A stretch of DNA of 64,000 nt from Rhodoferax mekongensis. Its GTDB lineage: Bacteria; Pseudomonadota; Gammaproteobacteria; Burkholderiales; Burkholderiaceae_C. The notes beneath the pieces are model-generated. The model was given only the letters and a program-made list of their open reading frames with translations. It was not told where the DNA came from and made no database searches. Below, piece after piece: positions 36,328 to 45,306 of this stretch. Numbering within the stretch: position 1 is the first letter of the stretch; each line of letters opens with the position of its first letter. The position numbers and the translations under genes were made by a program. The stretch is taken from NCBI RefSeq assembly GCF_032191775.1, contig NZ_CP132507.1:2629001-2693000 (forward strand). The letters run 5' to 3'.

Positions 36328-37934
36328 TGTGCTTTCCAGGCTTGAACACCTGTCTCCCGGTTGACGACGTAGAACGCATCAGACGCGACGTTTTGCCATG
36401 GGCCCCAATCTTCATGTGGCCACTGCACGCGGAACTTCACGTCTTTGGCATTGCCCAGGCCAAAGTGCATCCAACCAAGATGCCCGCTCGCATGGCCGCC
36501 TCCAATGGTCAACTCCTGACGTTCAATGCGCCCTCCCAGATCCACTTCCACCCAGGCGCCTATGGCATCCCGGTTGCCGCCGCCTTGCTGCAGACGGAGC
36601 TGCACCCAGTGACCCATGGGCACAGGTTTCTCTGCCGCGCCCGCACCCACGTGGCGCCACAGTTGTGCTTTGTCCTGGCGGTTCACCACCACCATATCGA
36701 GCAAACCGTCACCGTTCAAATCCGCCATCATGCCGCCCCGCCCGCGCTTGAAACTGGCGACGCCGGCTTGCTGACCCACCTCGGTGAAGTGCCCGTCCGG
36801 CTCCTGGAGCAATAGGTTATTGGGGTCCAGAATCGCAAAGTCAGGCATGGATGACACATTGCCTTTAACGATGAAAAGATCAGCCCAACCATCGTTGTTG
36901 GCGTCCGCAAATTGGGCATGCCAAGCTGTGCTGGGGTGGATATCGCCACCTACATAGGGGCGATGCGCCGTGATACCCCGCTTGTAGGCCTGATCGATAT
37001 AGCTTGGTTTGCCGGGCCCTGCTTCCAGCTTCTGGAACTTGTTGTCCGCCATGCTGGTAATGAAGTATTCAGGGTAGCCATCACCATCAATGTCATGGCC
37101 AGCGATACCCATACCCCAGACTTGGAGTTGCTTCCATCCGTCTTGCTCGGTGTATAGCTTTGCTGGCGCGCCCGGTGCCACTTTCCACAACTGCTCTTGT
37201 CCGCCCTGGTAATACTCGCGGTCGTTGGACACCCGCAGACTCGCTTGTCCGCTGCGGTTCCAATCAGAGAACAACATGCTGAGCGCGCAGTAACCCGGTG
37301 AGAGTTTTTCCGGTGCGCCATACGCCTTGCCACTTTCATCTGGCCGCATCAAGAAGCCGGGCGTGCAGGTACCCCATGGAAAATCAGGACGACTGCGGTC
37401 GTAGTAACTGCCGAAGGCCATGGTCGGCAAGGTCTGCCCTTTCTCCCAAGTGGCAGAAAACGCAGTGTGCCAATCATTGCTGGGCGGAATGTTCCAGCGC
37501 GCATTGGCATTCTCAAACTTGCACTGACCCAAACCACGGAAAACCGCCAACTCGCCAACGCGTAGAACCACCAGATCAACATTCCCGTCCGCATCAATGT
37601 CTATCGGGTAAGCACCGGTCGCATTGGTCACCTCCATATTGGAGCGCTGCTCTTGCAATTTGATCGGCCCACCCCGCATGCTCTTGTTGCGATAGAACTT
37701 GGCCTTGTTCACACCACCCGTGACATACATCTCGGGCAGTCCATCTCCATCGCAGTCAAAAACCGCAACGCCGCCGCCGACCATGAATTCATCCTGCCCT
37801 TCAAAGCGGACCTGCAAACCTGCGGTATCTGTCTCCTCTACAAACTTGGGCGTTGCGGGCAAGGCACCTCCTTGCGCAAACGCTTGCTGCATCAAGCTCG
37901 CGACAAGCACGTAAGCTAATTTTCTGAACATCAT
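36324..37934 (-). CDS. FG-GAP/VCBS repeat protein with ASPIC/UnbV domain (CRTAC1-like)
   Basis: This 536-residue protein is probably secreted (VLVASLMQQAFAQG). Beta-propeller repeats carry calcium-loop motifs such as FDCDGDGLPEMYVTGG, DIDADGNVDLVVL, DIDGDGYPEYFIT, DANNDGWADLFIV and DLNGDGLLDMVVV. A C-terminal UnbV-like module includes GGHASGHLGWMHFGLG. This layout fits the CRTAC1 family, extracellular proteins of unknown role. Its four-base overlap with the haloperoxidase gene suggests joint function outside the cytoplasm. The start has a GAGGAA site. Confidence 0.82.
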   Translation of the reverse strand: MMFRKLAYVLVASLMQQAFAQGGALPATPKFVEETDTAGLQVRFEGQDEFMVGGGVAVFDCDGDGLPEMYVTGGVNKAKFYRNKSMRGGPIKLQEQRSNMEVTNATGAYPIDIDADGNVDLVVLRVGELAVFRGLGQCKFENANARWNIPPSNDWHTAFSATWEKGQTLPTMAFGSYYDRSRPDFPWGTCTPGFLMRPDESGKAYGAPEKLSPGYCALSMLFSDWNRSGQASLRVSNDREYYQGGQEQLWKVAPGAPAKLYTEQDGWKQLQVWGMGIAGHDIDGDGYPEYFITSMADNKFQKLEAGPGKPSYIDQAYKRGITAHRPYVGGDIHPSTAWHAQFADANNDGWADLFIVKGNVSSMPDFAILDPNNLLLQEPDGHFTEVGQQAGVASFKRGRGGMMADLNGDGLLDMVVVNRQDKAQLWRHVGAGAAEKPVPMGHWVQLRLQQGGGNRDAIGAWVEVDLGGRIERQELTIGGGHASGHLGWMHFGLGNAKDVKFRVQWPHEDWGPWQNVASDAFYVVNRETGVQAWKAQ

Positions 37935-37977
37935 TACTAAATTCCTCGATTAATCCTGAACCACGCCGTGTACATCA

Positions 37978-39108
37978 CTATCCAGCCACCTGGTTGGCAT
38001 CCTTCAAAAGGGGGCGCAAAAACTCATGCAAAACCAAGGCCGCAGCACCCACTGCAGCAGCATGCAAGCCATAACGTGCGGGCCTCACCTCCGGAGCTTG
38101 CATACCTGCTGATTGGGCGTAAGAACATTGCGTTTGGCGCGCAGCATCCACAAGCCCCGGATGCTCGAAGGTGGAGCGCCCTCCGATCACGATGACCCGT
38201 GGATTGAACATGGCATCCACGTTTTGCAGCATCATTCCCAGGTACTGCGCTGCATGGTCCAGGCTTGTGTGCTCCTGGAGAGCCCGCGCGCCCACAAAAG
38301 CCTCTGCGCATCCCCGACGCCCGCATGAGCAAAGCGGTCCGTTGACCTGCAAAACGGTGTGCCCGATTTCACCGGCCGTACCCCGTGCTCCGGTAAAAAG
38401 CCGGTCGTTCAGTACAACCCCGGCTCCCACGCCCACATCGCAGTTCAAAAAAATCAGCGGATCTTCATTACCACCGCCACCGAATTCGTATTCGCCGAGG
38501 GCAGCGGTATCTCCGTCATTCTGCAAATGGATTTGGGTAGCCGGTATACCCAGCCTGCCAAACTCTTGCGCAAGCATCTCCAGAAAGGGGACATTTCGCC
38601 AACCAAGATTCGGTGCCAAGCGGACTATGCCGCCTGCCTCGTCAATGGCGCCAGGCAAACACACGCCTACACCCGTCAGCAACCAATGGTTCACATCCAG
38701 CTCACGCGTCAGGGCGCTCAGAAGCCGGGTTGCCAATGCGCAAGCACTGCTTGGCCTCGGGTCATCCAGCACCGCCTCGTGGTGGCTGAGCACCTCCCCT
38801 GTCAATGAGACAGAGACAATACGGACGCAATCCACCGCTATCTCAATACCCACCAGCACGCGCTTGTTGGCGTCTATCTCCAGCGGAGTGGATGGCCTGC
38901 CCATACCCTGCCCCGCCACAGGTGTTATGGGCTCTGTGAGCCAGTGTTCGTCCAGCAATTCACGCACCAGCCCACTGACGGTGGATTTGGTCAAACCGCT
39001 CAGAGTGGCCAAACGGGCCCTTGAAAGGCCGGGCTGGCTGCGGATCAGTCGCAGCAAAACACTGCGATTGATCCGCCTGAGCAACTGCAAATCACCCGTC
39101 GTTTTCAT
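37978..39108 (-). CDS. xylR: ROK-family transcriptional regulator (XylR-like)
   Basis: This 376-residue protein has an N-terminal winged helix (RSQPGLSRARLATLSGLTKS, then VSGLVREL). A ROK sugar-kinase-like domain follows (about 95-360) with GVGVCLPGAIDEAGG, LQNDGDTAALGEYEFGGG, NCDVGVGAGVVLND, GTAGEIGHT and the zinc motif CSCGRRGCAEA. It lies at the end of the sugar-ABC operon, and its sensor domain probably binds the same sugar. The proposed operator at 42453-42475 lies upstream of the operon. The name is by similarity to xylose ROK repressors. Confidence 0.82.
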   Translation of the reverse strand: MKTTGDLQLLRRINRSVLLRLIRSQPGLSRARLATLSGLTKSTVSGLVRELLDEHWLTEPITPVAGQGMGRPSTPLEIDANKRVLVGIEIAVDCVRIVSVSLTGEVLSHHEAVLDDPRPSSACALATRLLSALTRELDVNHWLLTGVGVCLPGAIDEAGGIVRLAPNLGWRNVPFLEMLAQEFGRLGIPATQIHLQNDGDTAALGEYEFGGGGNEDPLIFLNCDVGVGAGVVLNDRLFTGARGTAGEIGHTVLQVNGPLCSCGRRGCAEAFVGARALQEHTSLDHAAQYLGMMLQNVDAMFNPRVIVIGGRSTFEHPGLVDAARQTQCSYAQSAGMQAPEVRPARYGLHAAAVGAAALVLHEFLRPLLKDANQVAG

Positions 39109-39151
39109 GCAATGCGCTCAACAGTCAACGCCAAGCACACACACCATCGGA

Positions 39152-39967
39152 TTACTGGGGATTGCGCTCACACTCGGGTTTGCCTTCCGGCTTTTTCCCC
39201 AGAATGATCATGCCCAACACTTCGTCCTCGGTCACGTCCTGGGTGCGGTAGGTTCCCACCATCTTGCCGTTCTTCATGACGGCCAGACGATCGCTCAAGG
39301 CAAACACGTCGTGCATGTCGTGACTGATCAGGAAAATGCCCACGCCTTCCGCTTTGAGCTGCTCAATGAGCTTGGCCACCATTGCCGTTTCCTCAGGGCC
39401 CAAAGCCGCTGTGGGTTCGTCCATGATGAGGATCTGGGCGTTGAAGTAAATCGCCCGTGAGATCGCCACCACCTGACGCTGACCACCAGACAGCCGGCGC
39501 ACAGGCGTGTGGTAGTTCTTGAAGTTTTTGTTCAGACGTTGAAACACCTTGCGGGCATCCGCATCCATGCGGTGGTCGTCCAATGTCCGCCACGGAGTGA
39601 GTAGCTCACGTCCAAGAAAAAGGTTGGCCACCGAATCCAGGTTGTCTGCCAAGGCCAGTGTCTGGTAGATGGATTCAATCCCTGCTGCTTGCGCATCCGC
39701 AGGGGTGCGGATGTGCGCCTTGGTGCCATTGATGATCACGTCGCCACTGTCAATCGGGTAGGCACCAGCCAGCATCTTCATCAACGTCGATTTACCCGCA
39801 CCGTTGTGACCCAGCACGGCCACAACTTCACCGGGGTACAGGTTGATGCTGACGTTTTCCACCGCATGCACACCGCCGAAGGCCTTATTGATGTTGCGCA
39901 TTTCCACCAGGCATTTGCTGGTGTCCACGGCAGCTTTGGTTTTAGTCGTTTCCATGTTGGTGCTCAC
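39152..39967 (-). CDS. Sugar ABC transporter ATP-binding protein, single-domain
   Basis: This 271-residue ATPase has one ABC domain: Walker [12 protein letters not shown]-loop [10 protein letters not shown], signature RRLSGGQRQ, Walker B ILIMDEP and H-loop LISHDMHD. Classical XylG/RbsA proteins have two ABC domains in about 500 residues, so this is the short FrcA-like type, which must pair as a dimer. I chose the GTG at 39967: it gives a GTGA overlap with the permease stop and has a GGAGAT site. The alternatives are the ATGs at 39955 and 39985. Confidence 0.87.
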   Translation of the reverse strand: MSTNMETTKTKAAVDTSKCLVEMRNINKAFGGVHAVENVSINLYPGEVVAVLGHNGAGKSTLMKMLAGAYPIDSGDVIINGTKAHIRTPADAQAAGIESIYQTLALADNLDSVANLFLGRELLTPWRTLDDHRMDADARKVFQRLNKNFKNYHTPVRRLSGGQRQVVAISRAIYFNAQILIMDEPTAALGPEETAMVAKLIEQLKAEGVGIFLISHDMHDVFALSDRLAVMKNGKMVGTYRTQDVTEDEVLGMIILGKKPEGKPECERNPQ

Positions 39968-41154
39968 AGCACATCTCCCGTCCATTTGCGATAAGCCACA
40001 TCAAAGACCACGGCTGCAATAAGCACCTGTCCGATGATCACGTAGCGGGTACCGATGGAGACATCCAGCAGCAGCATGCCGCTGTCAATGCATTGCATGA
40101 TCAGGGCACCCAACACGGAGCCCAGAATCGTCCCGCTACCGCCCGCCAGCGCTGTGCCACCGATCACCGTCGCGGCAATCACCAGCAACTCCAGGTTGTT
40201 GCCCAAAGAGTTGGTACCGGCATTCAGACGGGAAATTGCGACAATCGCTGCGATGGTGGTGAGTACCGCCAACAGCAGAAACAGCATCATGGTCACGCGC
40301 TTGACGGGAATACCCACCAAGGCTGCCGCATCCGGATTGCCGCCCATGGCAAACACGTAACGGCCGAAGCGCGTACGGTGCACGATGAAGGCCATCACCA
40401 CCGCCACCGCACCCCAGATCAACACGGGGATGGGAACGCCCTGAGCGTCATCCTTGCCGGGGATCTGGTAGGCGTTCATCACTGCGACAAAGCCCAGCAC
40501 CAGAACGATAGGAATGAGAGACAGTGCAATGTCCATCCCCAAGGAGTTGGTCGGCACGTCATAGCGTTGCTTGGAGCGGCGCTTGGCCAGCATGGACAAG
40601 ACAATGCACACAGAAATCACGCCACCCAGAATCCAGCTGGCAGTGGTGCCAATGCCACCGTTAAAGCCACCACCCAGCTTCAAAAAGAAAGGATCTGACA
40701 AAGGCTGCGTCTTGCCGTCAGCCACCAGATAAGCCGCACCACGGAAGGACATCAACCCCCCCAAAGTGACCACAAAAGAAGGCACACCCACGTAGGCCGT
40801 CAACAAGCCCTGGTAAACAGCCACCACGATCCCTGCCGCAAGCCCTGCCAAACAAGCAGTCGGCCAAGACCACTCCAGGGTGTACATCAAGAATGCAATG
40901 AGCACACCCACAAAACCCATCACCGAACCGACGGAGAGGTCGATGTGGCGAGCCACAATAATGAGCACCATGACGGTTGCCAAAATGCCGACCACCGCAG
41001 TCTGCTGCGCGATGTTGTACAAGTTTTCGGCAGAGAAAAAGATACCGCCAGACAGAACATTAAAGATAACGGTGGTGACCACCAACACTGCGGTCATCAG
41101 CACCATGCGCCAATCGATGGCCGAATGCTTCAAGTTTTTTAGAGCTTGATTCAT
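39964..41154 (-). CDS. xylH: Sugar ABC transporter permease (XylH-like)
   Basis: This 396-residue inner-membrane protein has about ten hydrophobic helices. The permease hallmark GYTHAF-equivalent region reads [31 protein letters not shown] and [18 protein letters not shown], matching XylH/RbsC. It forms the translocation channel for the binding protein encoded upstream. The ATG at 41154 has a GGGGAAG site; an upstream ATG at 41166 is less likely. It overlaps the ATPase gene. Confidence 0.87.
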   Translation of the reverse strand: MNQALKNLKHSAIDWRMVLMTAVLVVTTVIFNVLSGGIFFSAENLYNIAQQTAVVGILATVMVLIIVARHIDLSVGSVMGFVGVLIAFLMYTLEWSWPTACLAGLAAGIVVAVYQGLLTAYVGVPSFVVTLGGLMSFRGAAYLVADGKTQPLSDPFFLKLGGGFNGGIGTTASWILGGVISVCIVLSMLAKRRSKQRYDVPTNSLGMDIALSLIPIVLVLGFVAVMNAYQIPGKDDAQGVPIPVLIWGAVAVVMAFIVHRTRFGRYVFAMGGNPDAAALVGIPVKRVTMMLFLLLAVLTTIAAIVAISRLNAGTNSLGNNLELLVIAATVIGGTALAGGSGTILGSVLGALIMQCIDSGMLLLDVSIGTRYVIIGQVLIAAVVFDVAYRKWTGDVL

Positions 41155-41259
41155 TGACTTCCCCAAACGAAACCGAAAACGGAGTTCTAAAACAACACCG
41201 CGGGCACCAAGCTCAAGCCCGGCCCGCGGTGAATGGCTAACAACTGTTAGAAAAAACGC

Positions 41260-42279
41260 TTACTTGCAAGCAGCCACTTTGGACACGTCCACGCCCTTGC
41301 ACAGAACGTCTTTCTTGATGTAGCCAGCCTTCAAGACCACATCCAGGTTGGCTTGGGTCACAGGGATAGGCTTCAGGAAGATGGACTTCAGGGTCACCTT
41401 CTTGGGACCACCGGCCCAGTCAGCCGCGCCAGTCACAGGCTTGCCGGAACCCAGTTCCACAGCAGCCTTGGCAGCAGCGGTACCGAGGTCAGCAGAGTTC
41501 TTCCACACGGACACAGTCTGGGTACCCAGAGCCACGCGGTTCAGAGCAGCGTGGTCGCCGTCCTGGCCGGACACGGGGATGCCTTGCAAGCCTTTGGCTG
41601 TCAAAGCAGCCACTACGCCACCGGCCATACCGTCGTTCTGAGCCACAACGGCGTCAACCTTGTTGCCGTTCTTGGTCAGGATCTGTTCCATGTTCTTCTG
41701 GGCGTTCTGGGGGTTCCAACCGGCGGTGAACTCTTCACCAACGATCTTCACGTCACCGCTCTTGATTGCGGCTTCCAGAACTTCGCCTTGGCCTTCACGC
41801 AGGAAGTTGGCGTTGTTGTCGCCTGGGTCACCCTTGATGATGGCGTAGTTGCCCTTGGGCTTGACCGCCAGAATCGCACGTGCAGTCATGCGGCCCACTT
41901 CCTTGTTGTCGAAAGTGATGTAAGTGGTGCCGGGAGCTTCGAACAAACGGTCGTAAGCGATCACTGGGATCTTCAGCTGGGCAGCCTTGTTCACGGCAGG
42001 CAGGATGGCGTCCTTGTCGCGGGCCAGAATGATCAGGACCTTGGCGCCCTTGGCGATCAAGCTGTCGATGTCAGTCAATTGCTTTTCGGTAGAAGAACCA
42101 GCGTCCGACATGATGTACTTGGCGCCGCTCTTGGCCAACTCGGCCTTGATGGCTGCTTCGTCAGTCTTCCAGCGCTCTTCCTGGTAGGCGTCAAAGCTCA
42201 CGCCGACAGTCAGCTGAGCAAAAGAGGAACCGGCAGCCATGGCCAGTGCCAAAGCGGTCAATTGACGTTGAAATTTCAT
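41260..42279 (-). CDS. xylF: Periplasmic sugar-binding protein (xylose-type)
   Basis: This 339-residue protein has a signal peptide (ALALAMAAGSSFAQ) and a type I periplasmic binding-protein fold: VGVSFDAYQEERWKTDEAAI, TEKQLTDIDSLIAKGAKVLI, IAYDRLF and VAQNDGMAGGVVAAL. These are close to XylF, which delivers D-xylose. The sugar specificity is by similarity only. A strong TGGAGAC site precedes the ATG. It heads the operon xylF-xylH-ATPase-ROK. Confidence 0.88.
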   Translation of the reverse strand: MKFQRQLTALALAMAAGSSFAQLTVGVSFDAYQEERWKTDEAAIKAELAKSGAKYIMSDAGSSTEKQLTDIDSLIAKGAKVLIILARDKDAILPAVNKAAQLKIPVIAYDRLFEAPGTTYITFDNKEVGRMTARAILAVKPKGNYAIIKGDPGDNNANFLREGQGEVLEAAIKSGDVKIVGEEFTAGWNPQNAQKNMEQILTKNGNKVDAVVAQNDGMAGGVVAALTAKGLQGIPVSGQDGDHAALNRVALGTQTVSVWKNSADLGTAAAKAAVELGSGKPVTGAADWAGGPKKVTLKSIFLKPIPVTQANLDVVLKAGYIKKDVLCKGVDVSKVAACK

Positions 42280-42452
42280 GTATGTCTCCAGAATAATTAC
42301 CCGATATGGGCGTCTGTGTTGAATCAACTTTTACCTACCGCCGCCCATGGACTGCATGAGTTAGTTCGGACAGTAGACGAAGTGTCCACCAGATTTCTGG
42401 CCTCCTACACTAGGGGAAATACCGAGAGGCGTGCAAACAAGGTTACAGGTTC

Positions 42453-42475
42453 ATTAACGATTGTTTATCGTTAAT
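42453..42475. promoter_or_regulatory. Perfect 9-bp inverted repeat, candidate operator of the xyl operon
   Basis: ATTAACGAT and ATCGTTAAT are separated by five bases in the AT-rich stretch between the cobC stop and xylF. This suits a dimeric ROK repressor. A terminator for cobC is less likely because no T run follows. Confidence 0.6.
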
Positions 42476-42481
42476 AAACAC

Positions 42482-43024
42482 TTACAAACGCAACCACGCT
42501 CCAGTGGGCACCTCTGTCCCGGTCCACTCGTGCGACTGGAGCGCCCCCCCCAAACCCCGACTCAAGAGCTCACAGCCCCGGATGACCCCGGCGTGGGTGA
42601 TCCACACCGCATCCTCCTGCCGCTGATGGTGCTCTTGCCAGGCCCCGGAAACCTGGGCCATGAACTCGGCCACACTCTGCTGTCCGCCGAACCGGTGACC
42701 CCAGAAGTCCGCCGTCCAGGCATCTAGCACCTCTTTGCCGATGGCACTCCAAGGCTGCCCTTCCCACACACCGAAGTCCATCTCTGCCAACCGCGGATCC
42801 ACGACCTCCACGGGCAAGTCGGCCCGCACGCTGCGCAGCGCCACGGCCAACGCACGGCAACGTTGTCGGGGTGAGCATCGCAAGGGGATGCCCAGCGGCA
42901 ACTCACCGGCCAGTGCCGCGGCTGCTGCCCGTGTGGCCGCAGGATCGCTCTCCAGCTCCAGCGCGCCGTAGCACACACCGGGCTCGGCCAGAACCTTGGC
43001 ATGCCGCACCAACCACAGCGTCAT
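42482..43024 (-). CDS. cobC: Alpha-ribazole phosphatase (histidine phosphatase family)
   Basis: This 180-residue phosphoglycerate-mutase-like protein begins TLWLVRHAKVL (catalytic RH) and contains RCSPRQRC, VDPRLAEMDFGVWEGQ, the second catalytic His in WITHAGVIRG, and a C-terminal tail. It should dephosphorylate alpha-ribazole 5'-phosphate in nucleotide-loop assembly of cobalamin. It follows cobT and cobS in the same operon, with a four-base overlap with cobS. Confidence 0.85.
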   Translation of the reverse strand: MTLWLVRHAKVLAEPGVCYGALELESDPAATRAAAAALAGELPLGIPLRCSPRQRCRALAVALRSVRADLPVEVVDPRLAEMDFGVWEGQPWSAIGKEVLDAWTADFWGHRFGGQQSVAEFMAQVSGAWQEHHQRQEDAVWITHAGVIRGCELLSRGLGGALQSHEWTGTEVPTGAWLRL

Positions 43025-43875
43025 ACAGCGGCCCCAAGCGCACAGGCCATGCCCAAGTAGAAGGCAATTTCACCTACCTGCTGCGTCGCACCCAGACAGT
43101 CACCCGTGAAGCCTTGCAGGCGCTGCGCAAACCAGCGAAGCATCCACAGCCACGCGAGCGCTGCGGCCGCCATGCCACCGGCAAGGGCCGACCACCAGGC
43201 ACTTGCGGCAACCGGAAGCGCTACTGTTTTTATAGCTATCGGCGCACAGCCCATGAGCGCCAGCGCCCCAAAACACCACAGAGCCGCCGCCAGCAAGGCT
43301 GAATAAGCAATCTGGTTCGCCAGGGGCTTGGACTTGGACTGCGCCGCATCGCCCACATGCGGCAGCAGGCGTATGGTCAAAAGCGGCCACGTGCGCGAGA
43401 CCACATGCCCCGCAAACACTGCACCCACCATGACAGCTGCGCCCATGGATCCCAAAAGCGCCAGCAACGCCACTTTGCACAAGAGGGCGAGCATCACGGC
43501 AATCGCACCGAAAGCCCCCACACGCGAGTCCTTCATGATCTCCAGCGCCCGGTCGCGGTTCAGGCTGCCACCCAGACCATCAGCCACATCCGCCAGCCCA
43601 TCCTCATGGAAGGCACCGGTCATCACCACACTGAGCGCAGTCCCCAAGGCGGCAGCCACCAAGGGCGCGAAAGGGTTGGACGGCAAAAGCGCCAGCAAAC
43701 CCGAGGTGAGTAACGCCACCGCGGCTCCCACCAACCAACCCACGCCGGGGAAATGCGCCGCACTGGCCCTGAGCATGGCCGGACTGAAGCCTACCCACTC
43801 CGCCAGCCGGCCGGTCACCGGCACGCGGCTGAAGAACTGCAGGGCCAGCAGATAGTGGCGAATGAATCCTCGCAT
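43021..43875 (-). CDS. cobS: Adenosylcobinamide-GDP ribazoletransferase (cobalamin synthase)
   Basis: This 284-residue inner-membrane protein joins adenosylcobinamide-GDP to alpha-ribazole, near the last step of B12 assembly. Family residues are LALQFFSRVPV, GAFHEDGLADVADGLGGS and the RDRALEIMKDSRVGAFG segment, followed by several hydrophobic helices. A copy of the dispersed repeat lies in frame (43221-43260) and encodes part of one helix. Confidence 0.92.
   Translation of the reverse strand: MRGFIRHYLLALQFFSRVPVTGRLAEWVGFSPAMLRASAAHFPGVGWLVGAAVALLTSGLLALLPSNPFAPLVAAALGTALSVVMTGAFHEDGLADVADGLGGSLNRDRALEIMKDSRVGAFGAIAVMLALLCKVALLALLGSMGAAVMVGAVFAGHVVSRTWPLLTIRLLPHVGDAAQSKSKPLANQIAYSALLAAALWCFGALALMGCAPIAIKTVALPVAASAWWSALAGGMAAAALAWLWMLRWFAQRLQGFTGDCLGATQQVGEIAFYLGMACALGAAV
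43221..43260 (-). repeat. Short interspersed repeat copy inside cobS (minus)
   Basis: The minus-strand reading has GCGCTCATGGGCTGTGCGCC and GATAGCTATAAAAACAGTAG, matching the repeat family; it is translated as part of a membrane helix. Confidence 0.65.
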
Positions 43876-43893
43876 GGTGGCAGAACGCCGGGC

Positions 43894-45054
43894 TCAGCCC
43901 AACGCCACCGATGCGTCTGACTTTTCAGACACGCCCGCCGAAGCAAAACTGGCCATGTCGCGCAGGATGGTGCAGGCCGACTGCAACAGCGGCCAAGCCA
44001 GTGCGGCCCCCGAGCCCTCGCCCAGGCGCAGGCCCAAATCCAACAGTGCCTGCACACCCAGGTGCTGCAACATGAACTCATGGCCCCGCTCACCTGAGCG
44101 ATGCGCGAACAGGCAGCGCTGCAACACCAGGGGCTGCAGGGCATGCGCCACCAGCACGGCGCTGGTGGCGATAAAGCCATCCACCACAATCACACGCCGC
44201 TCATGCGCCGCCTGCAAGACCACGCCCACCATGGTCGCAATCTCAAAGCCACCGAAGGCGGCCAAGGCATCCAGCGGCGCACGGGACTCGGCATGCAATG
44301 CCAGCACCTCGCGCAGCACCTCGGTTTTGCGCTGAACCGCAGGTGCATCCAGGCCGGTGCCTGCACCGGTACACACGGCAATGTCCAGCCCCGCCAAGCG
44401 CGCCAGCAACAAGGACGCGGCCGAGGTATTGCCAATGCCCATCTCGCCCAGCAAGAGTGCATTGCCGGGCAAGTCACGCACCAGTGCCATGCCGTGCTGC
44501 AGCGCCTCGTCGCGCTGCGCAGTGGTCATGGCGGGCTGCACCGACGAATCCGCCGTACCCAGCTCCGCACCTGCCGCTTTGCGCACTTGCAACCCCGGCC
44601 GTGTGCTGCCTGCAGGCAAGCCCGCCAGAAAGTCGCGCTTCACGCCGCAGTCCACCACCGTCAGAGCGATACCGTTTTGCCTGGAAAGCACACTCACGGC
44701 AGCACCACCCGCCAGAAAGTTTTCCACCATCTGCCAGGTCACATCGCTGGGGAAGGCCGAGATGCCCCGTGCGGTCAGCCCGTGGTCCCCCGCAAACACC
44801 ACCATCTGCGGCTGCTCCAGCACGGGCGCGGTGCTGCCCAAGACCTGGCCGATCTTGAGGGCCGCATCTTCCAGACGCCCGAGCGAGCCCAGCGGTTTGG
44901 TCTTGTTGTTGAGGGTGTCTTGCAGTGCTTGCGTCAATGCCGGATCGGCAATGTCGGCCAAGGCCGTCCGCCCGACAACGAGGTCCCAAGCGGCTGCGGT
45001 ATCTGTGGTTTGGGCGTGCGAGCCCGATGCGGCGTGCGCCGGCGATGTATTCAT
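43894..45054 (-). CDS. cobT: Nicotinate-nucleotide:dimethylbenzimidazole phosphoribosyltransferase
   Basis: This 386-residue enzyme forms alpha-ribazole phosphate from DMB and nicotinate mononucleotide. Expected blocks are NNKTKPLGSLGRLEDAA, VFAGDHGLTARGISAFP, LGEMGIGNTSAASLL, VCTGAGTGLD and the catalytic Glu in RLGEGSGAALA. A cobalamin riboswitch lies about 58 bases upstream on the same strand, so this operon (cobT-cobS-cobC) is probably repressed by B12. An AGGGG site precedes the ATG. Confidence 0.93.
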   Translation of the reverse strand: MNTSPAHAASGSHAQTTDTAAAWDLVVGRTALADIADPALTQALQDTLNNKTKPLGSLGRLEDAALKIGQVLGSTAPVLEQPQMVVFAGDHGLTARGISAFPSDVTWQMVENFLAGGAAVSVLSRQNGIALTVVDCGVKRDFLAGLPAGSTRPGLQVRKAAGAELGTADSSVQPAMTTAQRDEALQHGMALVRDLPGNALLLGEMGIGNTSAASLLLARLAGLDIAVCTGAGTGLDAPAVQRKTEVLREVLALHAESRAPLDALAAFGGFEIATMVGVVLQAAHERRVIVVDGFIATSAVLVAHALQPLVLQRCLFAHRSGERGHEFMLQHLGVQALLDLGLRLGEGSGAALAWPLLQSACTILRDMASFASAGVSEKSDASVALG

Positions 45055-45111
45055 GGCATTCCCCTGTGCTGAATCAATGGAGCGCAGCCCGGCCTTGCTG
45101 CACTGTGAAAG

Positions 45112-45276
45112 CTTCAGGCCGGTCTTCTGGCTCGGATTCGACTGTCCCCACGCGCCTTCCCGGCTTTGGCAGCCAGTGGCACTTTGCGAGGGGCATCCTC
45201 CTTACAGCGTTGGGCACGCGACGGATTCGCACCGTCTTCCCGATTCTCCCCAAGCCGTAGCAAGGGGCACCTGAAG
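45112..45276 (-). promoter_or_regulatory. Cobalamin riboswitch
   Basis: Read on the minus strand it has the closing stem CTTCAGG/CCTGAAG, GAATCGGGAAGACGGTGCGA followed by ATCCGTCGC, the conserved GCCACTGGC and GGGAAGGCG, and the B12-box GAGCCAGAAGACCGGCC. It lies between the cobQ stop and the cobT start. No T-run terminator was evident after it, so control may act on translation. Confidence 0.92.
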
Positions 45277-45306
45277 TAGCTGATGATAGCAGTGCACCGC
45301 GAGGGC

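Noticed and set aside
42453..42475. Terminator for cobC
   Set aside because: The inverted repeat is AT-rich and lacks a following T run on the minus strand; an operator is likelier.
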